64,000 nt of DNA from Janthinobacterium sp. PAMC25594 (GTDB taxonomy: Bacteria; Pseudomonadota; Gammaproteobacteria; Burkholderiales; Burkholderiaceae_D): the NCBI RefSeq assembly GCF_019443505.1, contig NZ_CP080377.1, positions 2,976,001 through 3,040,000 on the forward strand, in the 5' to 3' direction. The notes under the pieces were generated by a model. That model searched no databases. It saw nothing but the letters and a program-made list of their open reading frames with translations, and was not told the origin of the DNA. Of this stretch, positions 16,205 through 23,127 are shown one piece after another (positions within the stretch are counted from its first letter, which is position 1; each line of letters opens with the position of its first letter). A program made the position numbers and the translations under genes.

Positions 16205-17146
16205 ATGGATACTGACCTGCAACCCCCTTCCGCTTTCAGCATCAGCGACGTCGAGCGCGATACGGGGCTGGCCAAGGAAACCTTGCGTGTGTGGGAGCGC
16301 CGCTACGCCTTTCCCCAGCCCCAGCGCGACGCCTTTGGCGAGCGCAGCTATCCGGCCGAGCAAGTGCAGAAGTTGCGCATGGTCAAGCGCCTGCTGGACC
16401 TCGGATTTCGTCCGGGCAAAATCATGCAACACAGCACCTTGCAACTGCAGCAGCTGGCCAGCGCCGGCAGTGCGGCGCCATCCACGCCGGCCCCCCAACT
16501 CGAACACTACCTGGCCCTGTGCCGCAGCCACCAGATGGCGGAATTGGGCGACGCGCTGCGCCAGGCCCTGGCCGTGCTGGGCTTGAAAGCGTTCACCATC
16601 GACGTCATCGCGCCTCTGACGGGCCTGGTCGGCGAAGCGTGGGCCTGCGGCGACCTGGCCGTGTATGAAGAGCATCTGTATAGCGAAACCTTGCAAACGG
16701 TGATGCGCCATGCCATTTTTTCCCTGCCGCAGGCAAGCAGCCCGTCCATGCGCACGCCGCGTATCGTCCTCAGTACCTTGCCGCAGGAGCGGCATGGCCT
16801 GGGGCTGCTGATGGCCGAGGCGCTATGCGCGGCGGCCGGCGCCCATTGCATGTCGCTGGGGGTGGAAACGCCGCTGGCGGACATCGTCGCGGCCGCCCGC
16901 GCGCAGCGGGCCGACATCGTGGCACTGTCGTTTTCCAGCGCCAGCAAGCAACGGCAGACGCGCGACAGCCTGCAGCAGTTGCATGCAAGCTTGCCGCCAG
17001 ACATGGAATTGTGGGCTGGCGGACGCAGTCCCGTGCTGTACAAGCAGCCGCCGGCGTTCGTGCATGTGCTGGACTTGCGGCAAGTCGAGGAAAGCATCGC
17101 CGACTGGCGCCGCCGCCATCAGGCGCTGGCCCTGCAAACCCACTGA
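16205..17146 (+). CDS. MerR-family B12-dependent photoreceptor regulator, CarH/LitR type
   Basis: Light-responsive repressor family that uses adenosylcobalamin. The 313-residue protein has a MerR winged helix (FSISDVERDTGLAKETLRVW, residues 11-30), a helical B12 cap and a Rossmann B12-binding domain. The cap has the photoreceptor signature W-x9-EH: W146, E156, H157. The B12 motif E-x-H-xx-G is E195, H197, G200, with H197 as the expected cobalt ligand. The residue after W146 is Ala, where the Thermus protein has His as I recall. I chose the ATG at 16205 because it matches the family N-terminus; one at 16187 adds six residues. It is divergent from the lipid operon and probably controls it. Confidence 0.88.
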   Translation: MDTDLQPPSAFSISDVERDTGLAKETLRVWERRYAFPQPQRDAFGERSYPAEQVQKLRMVKRLLDLGFRPGKIMQHSTLQLQQLASAGSAAPSTPAPQLEHYLALCRSHQMAELGDALRQALAVLGLKAFTIDVIAPLTGLVGEAWACGDLAVYEEHLYSETLQTVMRHAIFSLPQASSPSMRTPRIVLSTLPQERHGLGLLMAEALCAAAGAHCMSLGVETPLADIVAAARAQRADIVALSFSSASKQRQTRDSLQQLHASLPPDMELWAGGRSPVLYKQPPAFVHVLDLRQVEESIADWRRRHQALALQTH

Positions 17147-17310
17147 ACCGGCTGGAAAGCGCGGCAACTGCGGCGATCTCCGTGGATAGCCGCGCAATGT
17201 TGCCAATCGAACAGTAAAGCATGAAGGGCCGGGCGCGCTCTGGTAGAATAGCCCGTAACACAGTGTCCGGCGCCGCCGGGCCTTAGGTCAGCACCCGCCA
17301 CCACACATCC

Positions 17311-18369
17311 ATGTTTAGTTTCTTCAAGAAAAAACCCATCGCTCCCGAGGCTGCGCCAGCCGAGCCCCTCGTCCTTCCCGCCGCCACGCCGCCCGCACCG
17401 CAGCCTGCCGCTACGCCCCTGAGCGGCGCGCCGGCCGAGCTCGTGCCCGTGATCGTGGCCGCCGAACCCGAGAAAAAATCGTGGATGACGCGCCTGAAGG
17501 CGGGCCTGTCGAAAACCTCGAATACCTTGTCCGTGCTGTTCGTCGGCGCGAAGATCGACGACGCCCTGTACGAAGAGCTGGAGGCGGCGCTGCTGATGTC
17601 CGACGCGGGCATCGACGCCACGGAATTCCTGCTCACGGAATTGAAGAAAAAGGTCAAGGAAGACAAGCTGCTCGACGCCGCCGCCGTCAAGGCCGCGCTG
17701 AAGGTACTGCTGATCGACCTGCTCTCGCCGCTGGAAAAGCGCTTCGAGCTGGGCCGCTACAAGCCGCTGGTGATGATGATTTCCGGCGTGAATGGCGCCG
17801 GCAAGACCACCACCATCGGCAAGCTGGCCAAGCACATGCAGTCGAACAACCAGTCCGTGCTGCTGGCCGCGGGCGACACCTTCCGCGCCGCCGCGCGCGA
17901 GCAACTGATGGTCTGGGGCGAGCGCAACAACGTCAGCGTGATTTCGCAGGAATCGGGCGACCCGGCCGCCGTGGCCTACGACTCCGTGCAATCGGCGAAG
18001 GCGCGCGGCATCGACGTGGTCATGGTCGACACGGCCGGCCGCTTGCCGACGCAGTTGCACCTGATGGAAGAGTTGAAGAAAATCAAGCGCGTGATCGGCA
18101 AGGGCATGGAGGGCGCGCCGCATGAAACCCTGCTCGTCATCGACGGCAACACGGGCCAGAATGCCCTCACGCAAGTGAAAGCGTTTGACGATGCCTTGCA
18201 GTTGAGCGGCCTGGTGATCACCAAGCTCGATGGTACCGCCAAGGGCGGCGTGCTGGCGGCGATTGCCCGCGTACGCCCCGTGCCCGTGTATTTCATCGGC
18301 ATCGGTGAAAAAATTGAAGACTTGCAGCCTTTCGTGGCTGCCGAATTTGTCGAAGCGCTGCTCGGATAA
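17311..18369 (+). CDS. ftsY: Signal recognition particle receptor FtsY
   Basis: GTPase that receives ribosome-SRP complexes at the inner membrane. The 352-residue product starts with a short A domain rich in Ala and Pro (about residues 1-50), then the helical N domain and the G domain. GTPase motifs seen: GVNGAGKTTTIGKLA (G1), DTFRAAAREQL, DTAGR and TKLDGTAKGG. The A domain is much shorter than in E. coli, which is usual outside enterics. First gene of ftsY-ftsE-ftsX, with ftsE starting nine bases after its stop. Confidence 0.97.
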   Translation: MFSFFKKKPIAPEAAPAEPLVLPAATPPAPQPAATPLSGAPAELVPVIVAAEPEKKSWMTRLKAGLSKTSNTLSVLFVGAKIDDALYEELEAALLMSDAGIDATEFLLTELKKKVKEDKLLDAAAVKAALKVLLIDLLSPLEKRFELGRYKPLVMMISGVNGAGKTTTIGKLAKHMQSNNQSVLLAAGDTFRAAAREQLMVWGERNNVSVISQESGDPAAVAYDSVQSAKARGIDVVMVDTAGRLPTQLHLMEELKKIKRVIGKGMEGAPHETLLVIDGNTGQNALTQVKAFDDALQLSGLVITKLDGTAKGGVLAAIARVRPVPVYFIGIGEKIEDLQPFVAAEFVEALLG

Positions 18370-18377
18370 GCCCATAC

Positions 18378-19121
18378 ATGATTGAATTTCAGCACGTCTC
18401 CAAGCAATACTCCTCCGATGCCGTGGCCCTCAGCGACATTTCGCTGAGCATTGCCAAAGGCGAGCTGGTCTTTCTGGCCGGCCCGTCCGGCGCCGGCAAG
18501 TCCACCCTGCTGAAAATGATCGCCGCCATGGAACGCCCCAGCTCGGGCAAGCTGATCGTCAATGGCCAGGACATGGCAAAGATCAAGCCGGCCGGCGTGC
18601 CGTTTTTGCGCCGTAACATGGGCCTGATCTTCCAGCAGCAAAAATTACTGAACGACCGCTCCATCCTGGCCAACGTCATGCTGCCGCTGCTCGTCGTCGG
18701 CGCGCATAAAGTTGCGGCGGAGCAGCGCGCGCGCGCCGCACTCGACAAGGTGGGCCTGCTGGACCGCGCCATGGCGCGTCCGCTGTCGCTGTCGGGCGGC
18801 GAACAGCAGCGCGTGTCGATCGCGCGCGCCATCGTCAACCGGCCGCAGATCATCCTGGCCGACGAACCGACGGCCAACCTGGACCGCGCCAGCGCCAACA
18901 AGGTGCTCGATGCCCTCAAAGCATTCCATTCGGTGGGCGTGACCTGCCTCATTTCCAGCCATGACGAACAGATGCTCGACGCCGCCGCCCGCGTGATCCA
19001 CCTGAAGAACGGCCAGCTGGTCGCCATCGACAAGGCCACGCAGGCGCCCGTCTTCGCGCCGCCCGACCCCGATTTTGCGCCCGCCCCCGACCCGGACGAC
19101 GCGCAGGGAGAACAGGCATGA
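18378..19121 (+). CDS. ftsE: Cell division ATP-binding protein FtsE
   Basis: Cytoplasmic ATPase of the FtsEX complex that regulates septal peptidoglycan hydrolases. The 247-residue protein has Walker A GPSGAGKST, Q-loop region FQQQKLLNDRS, signature LSGGEQQR and Walker B ILADEPTANLD, then the switch His in SSHDEQ. The C-terminal tail is rich in Pro and Asp and longer than in E. coli FtsE. It overlaps ftsX by four bases. Confidence 0.96.
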   Translation: MIEFQHVSKQYSSDAVALSDISLSIAKGELVFLAGPSGAGKSTLLKMIAAMERPSSGKLIVNGQDMAKIKPAGVPFLRRNMGLIFQQQKLLNDRSILANVMLPLLVVGAHKVAAEQRARAALDKVGLLDRAMARPLSLSGGEQQRVSIARAIVNRPQIILADEPTANLDRASANKVLDALKAFHSVGVTCLISSHDEQMLDAAARVIHLKNGQLVAIDKATQAPVFAPPDPDFAPAPDPDDAQGEQA

Positions 19122-20038
19122 GAGGCTGGTTCCGTCAACACCGCTTCGCGCTGGGCTCGGCGCTGATTCATTTACGCAAGTCGCCGGGCGGCTTTTTACT
19201 GAACGTGCTCGTCGTCGCCATCGCCCTGTCGCTGCCGTTCGCCGGCTTGACCATGCTCGACAATGTGCGTCCCATGTCGGAACAGATGTCGGTCGACCCG
19301 GAAATCAGCGTTTTCCTGAAGATCGACACGCCGCGCGAGCAAGCCGTGGCCCTGGCGAGCGCCATGCGCAACATTGTCGGCGCGCAAAAGGCGAAGATCG
19401 TCTTCATCCCGCGCGAAGAGGCGCTCGATACCCTGAAGAACAAGAACGGCCTGGCCGACGTGCTCAGTACCCTGGGCGACAATCCCCTGCCCGACAGCTA
19501 TGTGCTGAAACTCGACGCCTTCAGCAGCGCCAGCGAAGCGCAGGATGTCGATGCGGTGGCGGAACAGTTGCGCCATCTGCCCGGCGTGGAATCGGCGCAA
19601 GTCGATTCGGCCTGGGTCAAGCGTCTGGCGGCCCTGCTGGGCGTGCTGCGCCTGGTGCTGCTGCTGCTGGCCATCACCCTGGGCGTGGCCGTCATCGCCG
19701 TGGTCTTCAATACCATCCGCCTGCAGGTGATGCAGCAGCGCGATGAAATCAGCATCTCGAAACTGATCGGCGCGACGGATACCTTCATCCACCGCCCCTT
19801 CTATTACACGGGCGCCCTGCTGGGCCTGTGCGCGGGCGCGCTGGCCCTGGGCGCCGTGGCGCTGGCCTTGCAGCCGCTCAATACCGCGATTGCCGAGTTT
19901 GCCCGCCTGTATGCGTCCGAATTCCAGCTGGTGCCGCTGGCGCCGCTGCCGATGGCCGGCTTGCTGGCCGTCAGCGCCGGCCTGGGCCTGATCGGCGCCT
20001 TCCTCTGCGTACAGCGCCACCTGGCGCGCCTGAACTGA
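19118..20038 (+). CDS. ftsX: Cell division protein FtsX
   Basis: Membrane partner of FtsE; its large periplasmic loop activates amidase regulators such as EnvC-type proteins. The 306-residue protein has a membrane segment near residues 22-45, a periplasmic domain of about 110 residues, and three more segments in the C-terminal half beginning at LLGVLRLVLLLLAITLGVAV. ATG overlaps the ftsE stop (ATGA). Ends 20 bases before a strong hairpin. Confidence 0.96.
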   Translation: MRGWFRQHRFALGSALIHLRKSPGGFLLNVLVVAIALSLPFAGLTMLDNVRPMSEQMSVDPEISVFLKIDTPREQAVALASAMRNIVGAQKAKIVFIPREEALDTLKNKNGLADVLSTLGDNPLPDSYVLKLDAFSSASEAQDVDAVAEQLRHLPGVESAQVDSAWVKRLAALLGVLRLVLLLLAITLGVAVIAVVFNTIRLQVMQQRDEISISKLIGATDTFIHRPFYYTGALLGLCAGALALGAVALALQPLNTAIAEFARLYASEFQLVPLAPLPMAGLLAVSAGLGLIGAFLCVQRHLARLN

Positions 20039-20052
20039 CCTTGCCTCGCTCC

Positions 20053-20079
20053 CATGGCGGCGCCCCAGGCGCCGCCATG
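20053..20079 (+). terminator. GC-rich hairpin after ftsX
   Basis: Twelve-base perfect arms CATGGCGGCGCC (20053-20064) and GGCGCCGCCATG (20068-20079) with a three-base loop lie 14 bases after the ftsX stop. There is no clear T-run, so it may be a Rho-assisted terminator or a 3'-end stabiliser. Confidence 0.5.
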
Positions 20080-20258
20080 CGCCTCCCTCCCCATCTGCTG
20101 TTATCTTGATATTTAGCAAGTATTCTTAAGGCTCGCTTCAGCCAGAGGCCGTAGACTGGCTACGTTGTCGTCAAGCGCTATATCGCGCTGTTCAGAGATA
20201 TATATCAAGCATTAAATCATCATAGTATTTAAGCTATCAGGACGATTAAATGTGCTGA

Positions 20259-20285
20259 TTGGCACTCTCAAGCAGAGAGTGCTAA
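20259..20285 (+). promoter_or_regulatory. CIRCE element (HrcA operator) overlapping the rpoH promoter
   Basis: TTGGCACTC (20259-20267), nine bases, GAGTGCTAA (20277-20285). The consensus is TTAGCACTC-N9-GAGTGCTAA, so 17 of 18 arm positions match. A sigma-70 promoter sits inside it: TTGGCA at 20259-20264 and TAATAT at 20283-20288 with an 18-base spacer. Repression by HrcA of the gene for sigma-32 would link the two heat-shock systems. Confidence 0.88.
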
Positions 20286-20442
20286 TATAGGGACATACCA
20301 ACAGCAGAACCGCCATGGACGCCAGATGAAGATGGTGCCGCGATCTGCAAGTGCAAGACCGCATACGCAAAACGAACAGACAATCGGGCCACGTCGCGTG
20401 ACATGGCCAACTGGAACAAAGCAAGACTACGAGGGAGAAAAC

Positions 20443-21342
20443 ATGACTATGATGTCCGCTACATCCGCATTGGTTCCGACCAAAAGTAATGCGCTGGGCC
20501 TCGGATTCACTGGCAATCTGGGCAATATCGACGCCTATATCTCGGCCGTGAACCGCCTGCCCATGTTGACCCACGATGAAGAAATTTCGCTGGCGAAACG
20601 CCTGCGTGAAAAAAATGACCTGGCCGCCGCGCAAGAACTGGTACTGTCGCACCTGCGCCTGGTGGTCTCGATTGCCCGCGGCTACCTGGGCTATGGCTTG
20701 CCGCACGCCGACCTGATTCAGGAAGGCAATATCGGCTTGATGAAAGCCGTGAAACGCTTCGATCCGGACCAGGGCGTGCGCCTGGTGTCGTACGCCATGC
20801 ACTGGGTGAAAGCCGAGATGCATGAGTACATCCTGAAAAACTGGCGCCTGGTCAAGGTCGCGACGACGAAGGCACAGCGCAAGCTGTTCTTCAACCTGCG
20901 CAGCCACAAGACGGGCCTCGATGCGATGACGCCGAAGCAGATCGATGCGCTGGCCAAGCTGCTCGACGTGAAACGCGAAGAAGTGATCGAAATGGAAACG
21001 CGTTTGAGCGGCCGCGACATTGCACTGGAATCGCCGGCCGATGATGAAGACGACAAGTTTTCGCCGATCGCCTACCTGTCGTCCGAGCAAAGCGAACCGA
21101 CCAAGGTGCTGGAAGCGGAACAAGTGACGCGCCTGCAATCGGAAGGCCTGGAAACGGCCTTGAGCAAGCTCGACGCCCGTTCGCGCCGCATCATCGAAGC
21201 GCGCTGGCTGGCCAACGACGACGGTTCCGGCGCCACCCTGCATGCTTTGGCAGAAGAGTTCGGCGTATCGGCCGAACGCATCCGCCAGATCGAAGTGGCG
21301 GCGCTGAAAAAAATGAAAGGCGCGCTGGCCGCCTGGGTGTAA
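20443..21342 (+). CDS. rpoH: RNA polymerase heat-shock sigma factor RpoH (sigma-32)
   Basis: Sigma factor for heat-shock promoters. The 299-residue protein has region 2 (HADLIQEGNIGLMKAVKRFDP), the RpoH box RKLFFNLR that is diagnostic for sigma-32, and region 4 (FGVSAERIRQIEVAALKKMK). The start is the ATG at 20443, preceded by GAGGGAG. It follows ftsYEX as in many proteobacteria but has its own CIRCE-controlled promoter. A perfect terminator follows 21 bases after the stop. Confidence 0.97.
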   Translation: MTMMSATSALVPTKSNALGLGFTGNLGNIDAYISAVNRLPMLTHDEEISLAKRLREKNDLAAAQELVLSHLRLVVSIARGYLGYGLPHADLIQEGNIGLMKAVKRFDPDQGVRLVSYAMHWVKAEMHEYILKNWRLVKVATTKAQRKLFFNLRSHKTGLDAMTPKQIDALAKLLDVKREEVIEMETRLSGRDIALESPADDEDDKFSPIAYLSSEQSEPTKVLEAEQVTRLQSEGLETALSKLDARSRRIIEARWLANDDGSGATLHALAEEFGVSAERIRQIEVAALKKMKGALAAWV

Positions 21343-21363
21343 TCGAAAACAATGCCGCAATGC

Positions 21364-21390
21364 AAAAGGCGCCGCAAGGCGCCTTTTAGT
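21364..21390. terminator. Intrinsic terminator after rpoH
   Basis: AAAAGGCGCC (21364-21373), GCAA loop, GGCGCCTTTT (21378-21387), then AGTTTT. Arms are fully complementary, and because A and T runs flank it on both strands it can also end the convergent gene at 21432-21698. Confidence 0.88.
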
Positions 21391-21431
21391 TTTACAAATG
21401 ATATTTATCAACAGATAAACATTGTCAGCCC

Positions 21432-21698
21432 TTATGCTGCAGCCAAGCCCTTGGTGATCAGCTCGGCGACCAATTCATTCAGATCCGCATCGCGCTCCTT
21501 GGCCAGGGTCTGCAATTGCAACACCAGATCGCTGTTCAGCTTGACGGCGAATGGCACCAGGCCCAGCGCCTGATCGCGCTTGCGCTGCTCGCGGCGGTCG
21601 ACGACCACCGCTTCCTTACCGAATGCACCGGCGCCGGGAACATTCATCTTTCCCATCAGTTTCTTGGCATCGCTTTTCGCCAGGGCAGTTTTTTTCAT
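21432..21698 (-). CDS. Small conserved protein, possible ribbon-helix-helix
   Basis: The 88-residue product is basic at its N-terminus (MKKTALAKSDAKKLMGKMNV) and ends in a segment with a strand then two helices, VPFAVKLNSDLVLQLQTLAK and NELVAELITKGLAA, which resembles a ribbon-helix-helix DNA-binding fold. It has a good ribosome site (AGGAAAC). No toxin gene is adjacent, so an antitoxin role is not supported. I do not recognise a named family. Confidence 0.65.
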   Translation of the reverse strand: MKKTALAKSDAKKLMGKMNVPGAGAFGKEAVVVDRREQRKRDQALGLVPFAVKLNSDLVLQLQTLAKERDADLNELVAELITKGLAAA

Positions 21699-21876
21699 GG
21701 TTGTTTCCTGATTTTCAAAACAGCCATTCTACGCAGTAATCGGCGCGCCGCGTGGCCGGCGCATCAATTCCTCGGCAGCGCGCCAATAGTGCGCCGAAAA
21801 AATATCATTTTGTTACCATCATTTTATCCCACGCACGAACAAGCACGCCCGGGACGTTCTACCTGAAAGGAAAAAC

Positions 21877-22332
21877 ATGTCTACTCTGAACCACTCTTGT
21901 CGTACCCTGCTGTTGCCCCTGCTCATCGCCTGCCTGGCCGTGCTGGCTGGCTGCGGCGCGGCCGGCAGCGCCGGCGACGCGGAAAACACGCCGCGCAGCG
22001 TCACCCACGTGCTGTCGCCGGGCGAACAGGTCGCCATCACGGCCACCGATACCCTGAAACTGGAGCGTGTCAACGACAGCCGCTGCCGCAAGGGCGCCGT
22101 ATGCGTGTGGAAAGGCTACGTCAGCTACAGTTTCAGTTTGCTCAACAGCGCGGGCGCCACCGACATCGTCTTGTCCGAGTCCATGCCCGGCGCGTCCAGT
22201 TCCGTCAGCGTCAACCATTTGACGTTCACACTGCTCGACGTCGACCCGGCCACGCCACCCGCCCTCAACGCGGCCGCGCCCGCCTACCGGGTCAAGGTCA
22301 AGATTACGCAGGGCCCGCTGGAACGCCAATAA
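21877..22332 (+). CDS. Lipoprotein of unknown function
   Basis: The 151-residue product has a lipoprotein signal ending LAGC, with Cys near residue 26, and a strong ribosome site (AAAGG). The mature part contains DSRCRKGAVCVWKGY, a short Cys-x5-Cys-x-Trp motif seen in a group of small bacterial exported proteins of unknown role. The rest looks like a beta sandwich. It precedes the ABC exporter genes by 63 bases but may be independent. Confidence 0.72.
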   Translation: MSTLNHSCRTLLLPLLIACLAVLAGCGAAGSAGDAENTPRSVTHVLSPGEQVAITATDTLKLERVNDSRCRKGAVCVWKGYVSYSFSLLNSAGATDIVLSESMPGASSSVSVNHLTFTLLDVDPATPPALNAAAPAYRVKVKITQGPLERQ

Positions 22333-22395
22333 ATCGACGAGACCCGGGCAGCACGCTATCATCTTGCCATTGTTAACATTCTTGCAGGGCACACG

Positions 22396-23127
22396 ATGAT
22401 CGCATTCCAGGGTTTGTCCAAACGCTACGGCACCTTCGACGCCGTCCACCCGCTCACCTTGCAGGTGGGGAAGGGGGAAGTCTTCGGCTTCCTGGGACCG
22501 AATGGCGCCGGCAAGACCACCACCATCCGCATGCTGATGGGCATCCTGGTTCCCAGCAGCGGCCGCGTGCTGGTCGATGGCCTCGATTGCCACCGTGATG
22601 GCGCCGCCGTCAAGCGCAAGGTGGGCTACCTGCCCGACACCCCGATCTTTTACGATTATTTGCGGGGCCGCGAAATCCTGCAATTCGTCGCCGAAATGCA
22701 TGGCTATGCGCGCGCGGAAGCGGCCGACCGCACGGCGCGTCTGTTGACGGAATTCGGTCTGGACGAAGCGGGCGAGGATTTCGCCGTCAATTACTCGCTG
22801 GGCATGAAGAAAAAACTGGGCCTGGCCTGCGCGCTGATCCACGATCCGGCCGTGCTGATCCTCGATGAACCGATCAACGGCCTGGACCCGCGTGCCTCGC
22901 GCGAAGTACAGGAACGGCTGCTGCGCATCGCCGCCGCCGGCACCACCATCTTCGTTTCCACGCATTTGCTCGACATGGCGCAAAAGCTGTGCAGCCGCGT
23001 GGCCATCATCCACCGCGGCGCGCTGGCGGCCACGGGCAGCCTGGACGAGATTCGCCGGCAGCTGTCCAGCGACGGCAGCCTGGAAGAACTCTTCCTGCAG
23101 CTTACCGATGAAACGGCCGCCGCATGA
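22396..23127 (+). CDS. ABC transporter ATP-binding protein
   Basis: ATPase of 243 residues from the ABC-2/export branch. Motifs: Walker A GPNGAGKTTTIRML, signature SLGMKKKLGLA (the usual LSGG is replaced by SLGM, as in many ABC-2 exporters), Walker B VLILDEPINGLDP, switch His in VSTHLLDMA. It overlaps the next gene by four bases, which encodes the permease. Substrate unknown. Confidence 0.93.
   Translation: MIAFQGLSKRYGTFDAVHPLTLQVGKGEVFGFLGPNGAGKTTTIRMLMGILVPSSGRVLVDGLDCHRDGAAVKRKVGYLPDTPIFYDYLRGREILQFVAEMHGYARAEAADRTARLLTEFGLDEAGEDFAVNYSLGMKKKLGLACALIHDPAVLILDEPINGLDPRASREVQERLLRIAAAGTTIFVSTHLLDMAQKLCSRVAIIHRGALAATGSLDEIRRQLSSDGSLEELFLQLTDETAAA

Larger units (their letters stand above)
20039..20442. 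other. Intergenic region ftsX-rpoH
   Basis: 404 bases without a gene. From left to right it holds a long GC-rich hairpin after ftsX (20053-20079), an AT-rich segment with several short inverted repeats, the CIRCE element with the rpoH promoter (20259-20288), and a leader of about 150 bases before the rpoH ATG. The frame upstream of the rpoH ATG is open from 20326 but its residues do not resemble the sigma-32 N-terminus. Confidence 0.6.

Noticed and set aside
17119..18375. A 418-codon open frame on the minus strand
   Set aside because: Antisense to ftsY, whose GTPase motifs are complete on the plus strand.
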